Source: Bacteroidota bacterium
GTDB taxonomy: Bacteria > Bacteroidota > Bacteroidia > B-17B0 > Aurantibacillaceae
Length of the DNA stretch: 64,000 bases
Reading direction: 5' to 3'
Assembly (NCBI GenBank): GCA_016185125.1
Contig: JACPOC010000021.1
Location: 62,001 to 126,000, forward strand
Every line of letters starts with the position of its first letter. Position 1 is the stretch's first letter. The position numbers and the translations under genes are program-made. Below the pieces are notes generated by a model. It worked only from the letters and a program-made list of their open reading frames with translations. It was not told where the DNA came from and did not search any database. Shown one piece after another: positions 61,255-64,000 of the stretch.

Positions 61255-64000
61255 ATGAGCTGCTTATTTAATATTAATAGTTTTAAGAAAAGGAGGAACT
61301 ATTTTTGCTTTGCTTTATTGAAATTTTACTTGCCGTTTAGCTTATTTGCTCAAGGTAAACTCACCAATCATGTCAATCCTTTTATAGGCACCGGCGGACA
61401 TGGGCACACTTTTCCGGGGGCTGTGCTTCCCTTCGGAATGGTTCAGTTAAGCCCCGATACAAGAATTGATGGAAGTTGGGACGGAGCGAGTGGATATCAT
61501 TATTCAGATAATACGATCTATGGTTTTACGCATACACATTTGAGCGGAACAGGAGTGAGTGATTGGGGAGATATTTTACTGATGCCAATGAGTACCAAAT
61601 CTTCATTCGACAAAAAGATATATTCATCAAAATTTTCCCATGCCAAAGAAAAAGCTAGTCCCGGATTTTATGAAGTCTTTTTAGAAGACGAGAAAACCAA
61701 AGTGGAACTAACAGTAACGCCCCGAACAGGTATTCACCGATACACTTTTCCCACTAATAGTGAAGCAAGCATAGTACTTGATCTTTTACACCGTGATAAA
61801 CTTTTGGAAGGAAATATTAAAATTATCGATAGTGTTACCATTGCCGGTTACAGAATCAGCGAAGCCTGGGTTAAAGAGCAACACTGCTATTTCGCTATTA
61901 AATTTTCAAAACCGTTTACAAAAATTCAATATTCTAAAAATAAAAAAAACACTTCTCCGGCCGATAGCTCTATGAAAATAATTTCGGAGGCATGTGTTTT
62001 ACAATTTGGAAAATCTGACAAACCTCTATTAGTTAAAGTGGGCATATCCTCGGTTAGCTCTGAAGGAGCTTTATATAACCTTATTATGGAGGCCGATCAT
62101 TGGGATTTTGAAAAGTATAAAAAAGAAGCGGAAGATGTGTGGGAAAAGCAACTGCAAAAAATAAATGTATTTTCTACGGAGAAAGAAAAATTAACGAGTT
62201 TTTATACCTCGCTTTATCATTGCTGCATTCATCCATCGTTAAATATGGACTATGATAACAATTACAGAGGACGTGATAATAAAATTCATACTGCGAAAGG
62301 ATTTGTAAACTATACTGTTTTTTCATTATGGGATACTTACCGCGCCTTGCATCCTTTATTCACCATCATTGAGCAGAAGCGCACATCTGATTTTATAAAT
62401 ACATTTTTAGCGCAATATAAACAAAGCAAACGATTGCCGGTTTGGGAACTTTCAAGTAACGAAACCGATTGTATGATCGGCTATCATTCGGTTTCTGTTA
62501 TTGCCGATGCTATAGTGAAAAATATAAAAGGTTTTGATTCTCTTTTAGTGTATGAAGCTGTAAAGGCTGCTGCAACTTATTCCGGTTCCGGAATTCCTGC
62601 ATATATTAAAAAAGGATATTTAAGCGCGGACGATGAATCGGAAAGTGTTTCAAAAACATTGGAATATGCTTATGATGATTGGTGCATTTCGCAGATCATG
62701 CAGAAACTTAATAAAAAAGATGATTATGAAACATTTATTAAGAGGGCACAGGGTTATAAAAATGTCTTTGATCCTTCTATCGGTTTTATGCGTTCAAGGA
62801 AGAATGGGGGTTGGTTATCTCCCTTTGATCCGAAGGAAGTAAATAATCATTATACTGAAGGAAATAGCTGGCAATATTCATTTTATGTGCCACATGATAT
62901 AGACGGACTTATTACTTTACTGGGAGGAGAAAAAAAGTTTGAACAGAAACTTGACAGTCTTTTTATTACCGGAAATAAAACTACCGGCCGAACTCAATCG
63001 GATATTACCGGTTTAATAGGCCAATACGCTCATGGCAACGAACCAAGTCATCACATGGCATACCTTTATAACTTTGCCGGTGTCCCCTATAAATCGCAGG
63101 ACAAAATTTCAGAAATACAACAAAAATTTTATAAAAATTCGCCGGATGGACTTATCGGTAATGAAGATTGCGGGCAAATGAGCGCCTGGTATGTTTTCAG
63201 CGCGTTAGGATTTTATCCTGTTTGTCCGGGAAATAATCAATATGTAATCGGAAAACCATTATTTGATTCCTGCGCAATTAATTTAGAAAATCAAAAAACA
63301 TTTTTAATTTCAAATGCTGTTAATAATGTGCATGCAAAATACATCACTTCTTTTATCATTAATAAGAGCGCTAGCCGAAAGCCCATTATTAATCATTATC
63401 AAATTATAAACGGCGGTGCTATAACCTTTTCTTATCAATCAAAATTTGATTCAACAAATAAATTCGGGATCGGAAAATTTCATCGCGCCGGAACAAAAAT
63501 ACGAGTTACTCAGGAGGTTATTACGCCACCTGTTATACAAAGTAATTCCGCTTCTTTTCAAAATAGTCAGCAAATTAGTATTTCATCCTTATTAACCAAT
63601 ACGAATGTAATAGTATATACACTCAACGGCTCTGCACCGGTTAAAAATTCCACCAAATACTCGGGGCCTTTTCAAATTGATAAATCATGCATAGTAAAAT
63701 CCAAAATATATTCAGACAAAGACAGTAGTAAAATTACAGAAGCTGTTTTTTATAAAAAACCTAACGACTGGAGTATAAAATTAAAATCAGCATACAATAA
63801 ACAATACACTGCAGGAGGTCCGGAAGGGCTTATTGACGGCATTAAGGGAGATATAAATTGGCGCAAAGGAGAATGGCAAGGGTATCAATATCAGGATTTT
63901 GAATGCGTGATAGATTTAATTAAGAATCAAGATATCCGCTACGTCAGCTTAAATTTATTGCAAGATACCAGATCGTGGATCGTTTATCCAACGGAAGTAA
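61255..64000 (+). CDS. GH92 family alpha-1,2-mannosidase (3' end cut by window)
   Basis: An uninterrupted frame from ATG 61255 to the window end, 915 codons so far. After a signal peptide (ending LFAQ) the two-domain GH92 fold begins with NPFIGTGGHGHTFPGAVLPF, and the catalytic domain shows WELSSNETDCMIGYHSVSV (catalytic Glu at about 403), GNEPSHHMAYLYNFAG and NEDCGQMSAWYVFSALGFYP. After about residue 755 it gains a chitobiase-C-like module (IQSNSASFQ, VIVYTLNGSAPVKNS) and the start of an F5/8-type (discoidin) module (YTAGGPEGLIDGIKGDINWR). It trims alpha-mannose from glycans with calcium. It follows the cytochrome gene after six bases. Confidence 0.95.
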   Translation, partial: MSCLFNINSFKKRRNYFCFALLKFYLPFSLFAQGKLTNHVNPFIGTGGHGHTFPGAVLPFGMVQLSPDTRIDGSWDGASGYHYSDNTIYGFTHTHLSGTGVSDWGDILLMPMSTKSSFDKKIYSSKFSHAKEKASPGFYEVFLEDEKTKVELTVTPRTGIHRYTFPTNSEASIVLDLLHRDKLLEGNIKIIDSVTIAGYRISEAWVKEQHCYFAIKFSKPFTKIQYSKNKKNTSPADSSMKIISEACVLQFGKSDKPLLVKVGISSVSSEGALYNLIMEADHWDFEKYKKEAEDVWEKQLQKINVFSTEKEKLTSFYTSLYHCCIHPSLNMDYDNNYRGRDNKIHTAKGFVNYTVFSLWDTYRALHPLFTIIEQKRTSDFINTFLAQYKQSKRLPVWELSSNETDCMIGYHSVSVIADAIVKNIKGFDSLLVYEAVKAAATYSGSGIPAYIKKGYLSADDESESVSKTLEYAYDDWCISQIMQKLNKKDDYETFIKRAQGYKNVFDPSIGFMRSRKNGGWLSPFDPKEVNNHYTEGNSWQYSFYVPHDIDGLITLLGGEKKFEQKLDSLFITGNKTTGRTQSDITGLIGQYAHGNEPSHHMAYLYNFAGVPYKSQDKISEIQQKFYKNSPDGLIGNEDCGQMSAWYVFSALGFYPVCPGNNQYVIGKPLFDSCAINLENQKTFLISNAVNNVHAKYITSFIINKSASRKPIINHYQIINGGAITFSYQSKFDSTNKFGIGKFHRAGTKIRVTQEVITPPVIQSNSASFQNSQQISISSLLTNTNVIVYTLNGSAPVKNSTKYSGPFQIDKSCIVKSKIYSDKDSSKITEAVFYKKPNDWSIKLKSAYNKQYTAGGPEGLIDGIKGDINWRKGEWQGYQYQDFECVIDLIKNQDIRYVSLNLLQDTRSWIVYPTEV

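Noticed and set aside
1-64000. CRISPR arrays, rRNA genes, intact insertion sequences or prophage
   Set aside because: No regularly spaced repeats, rRNA sequence, transposase motifs or phage structural genes were seen in any part of the window.

Overview
The window is a contiguous piece of a Bacteroidota chromosome. Supporting signs are Bacteroidota promoters (TTG or TTTG, about 18-21 bases, then TAnnTTTG), type IX secretion (T9SS) C-terminal signals of both kind A and kind B, a TonB-dependent receptor paired with DUF5689 lipoproteins, DUF4476 and DUF4199 proteins, GH92, and many TTG starts. It is AT-rich with dense, mostly short operons. The genus cannot be told from the sequence alone.

Layout. 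1-2173: end of deoC and an aldehyde dehydrogenase (deoxyribose breakdown). 2237-7118: a large propeller/barrel surface protein, a half-size TauE-type permease and an M20 amidohydrolase. 7130-13601: a secreted nuclease-like EEP protein divergent from a TonB receptor and two tandem DUF5689 lipoproteins, perhaps a nucleic-acid scavenging locus. 13668-16301: mutS. 16370-16573: tRNA-Gly(GCC) and tRNA-Leu(UAA). 16618-20400: a small integrated island next to tRNA-Leu, with relics of a serine recombinase and a tyrosine integrase and an AbiEi/AbiEii-like toxin-antitoxin operon that carries a third, unrecognised helical gene. Two matching palindromes flank its promoter. 20498-28061: M23 peptidase, then tetR and a complete RND efflux operon with a clear operator candidate. 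28215-36963: secreted CotH protein, DEAD-box helicase, manC, DUF4476 protein, rho with a disordered N-terminus, DUF4199 protein. 37076-43293: lipoproteins, the LemA/TPM cluster, a NYN-LOTUS protein, two acetyltransferases. 43295-50799: cyclase-family hydrolase, thyA, a large Ig-repeat T9SS kind-B protein, rfbA with a possible structured leader, a polyprenyl synthase and a thioesterase. 50859-57527: a four-gene signalling operon (YfiR-like, TPR-like, HAMP-SpoIIE phosphatase, propeller) divergent from an ECF sigma factor and a membrane anti-sigma-like protein. 57537-64000: rRNA methyltransferase, then a tight operon of a FucP-type sugar transporter, a TsdA-like dihaem cytochrome and a GH92 mannosidase that runs off the window.

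The two best candidates for something undescribed are the three-gene AbiE-like island (16851-19866) and the YfiR/TPR/SpoIIE/propeller operon with its neighbouring sigma/anti-sigma pair (50859-57527). Both calls rest on reading motifs and gene order; no database search was possible.
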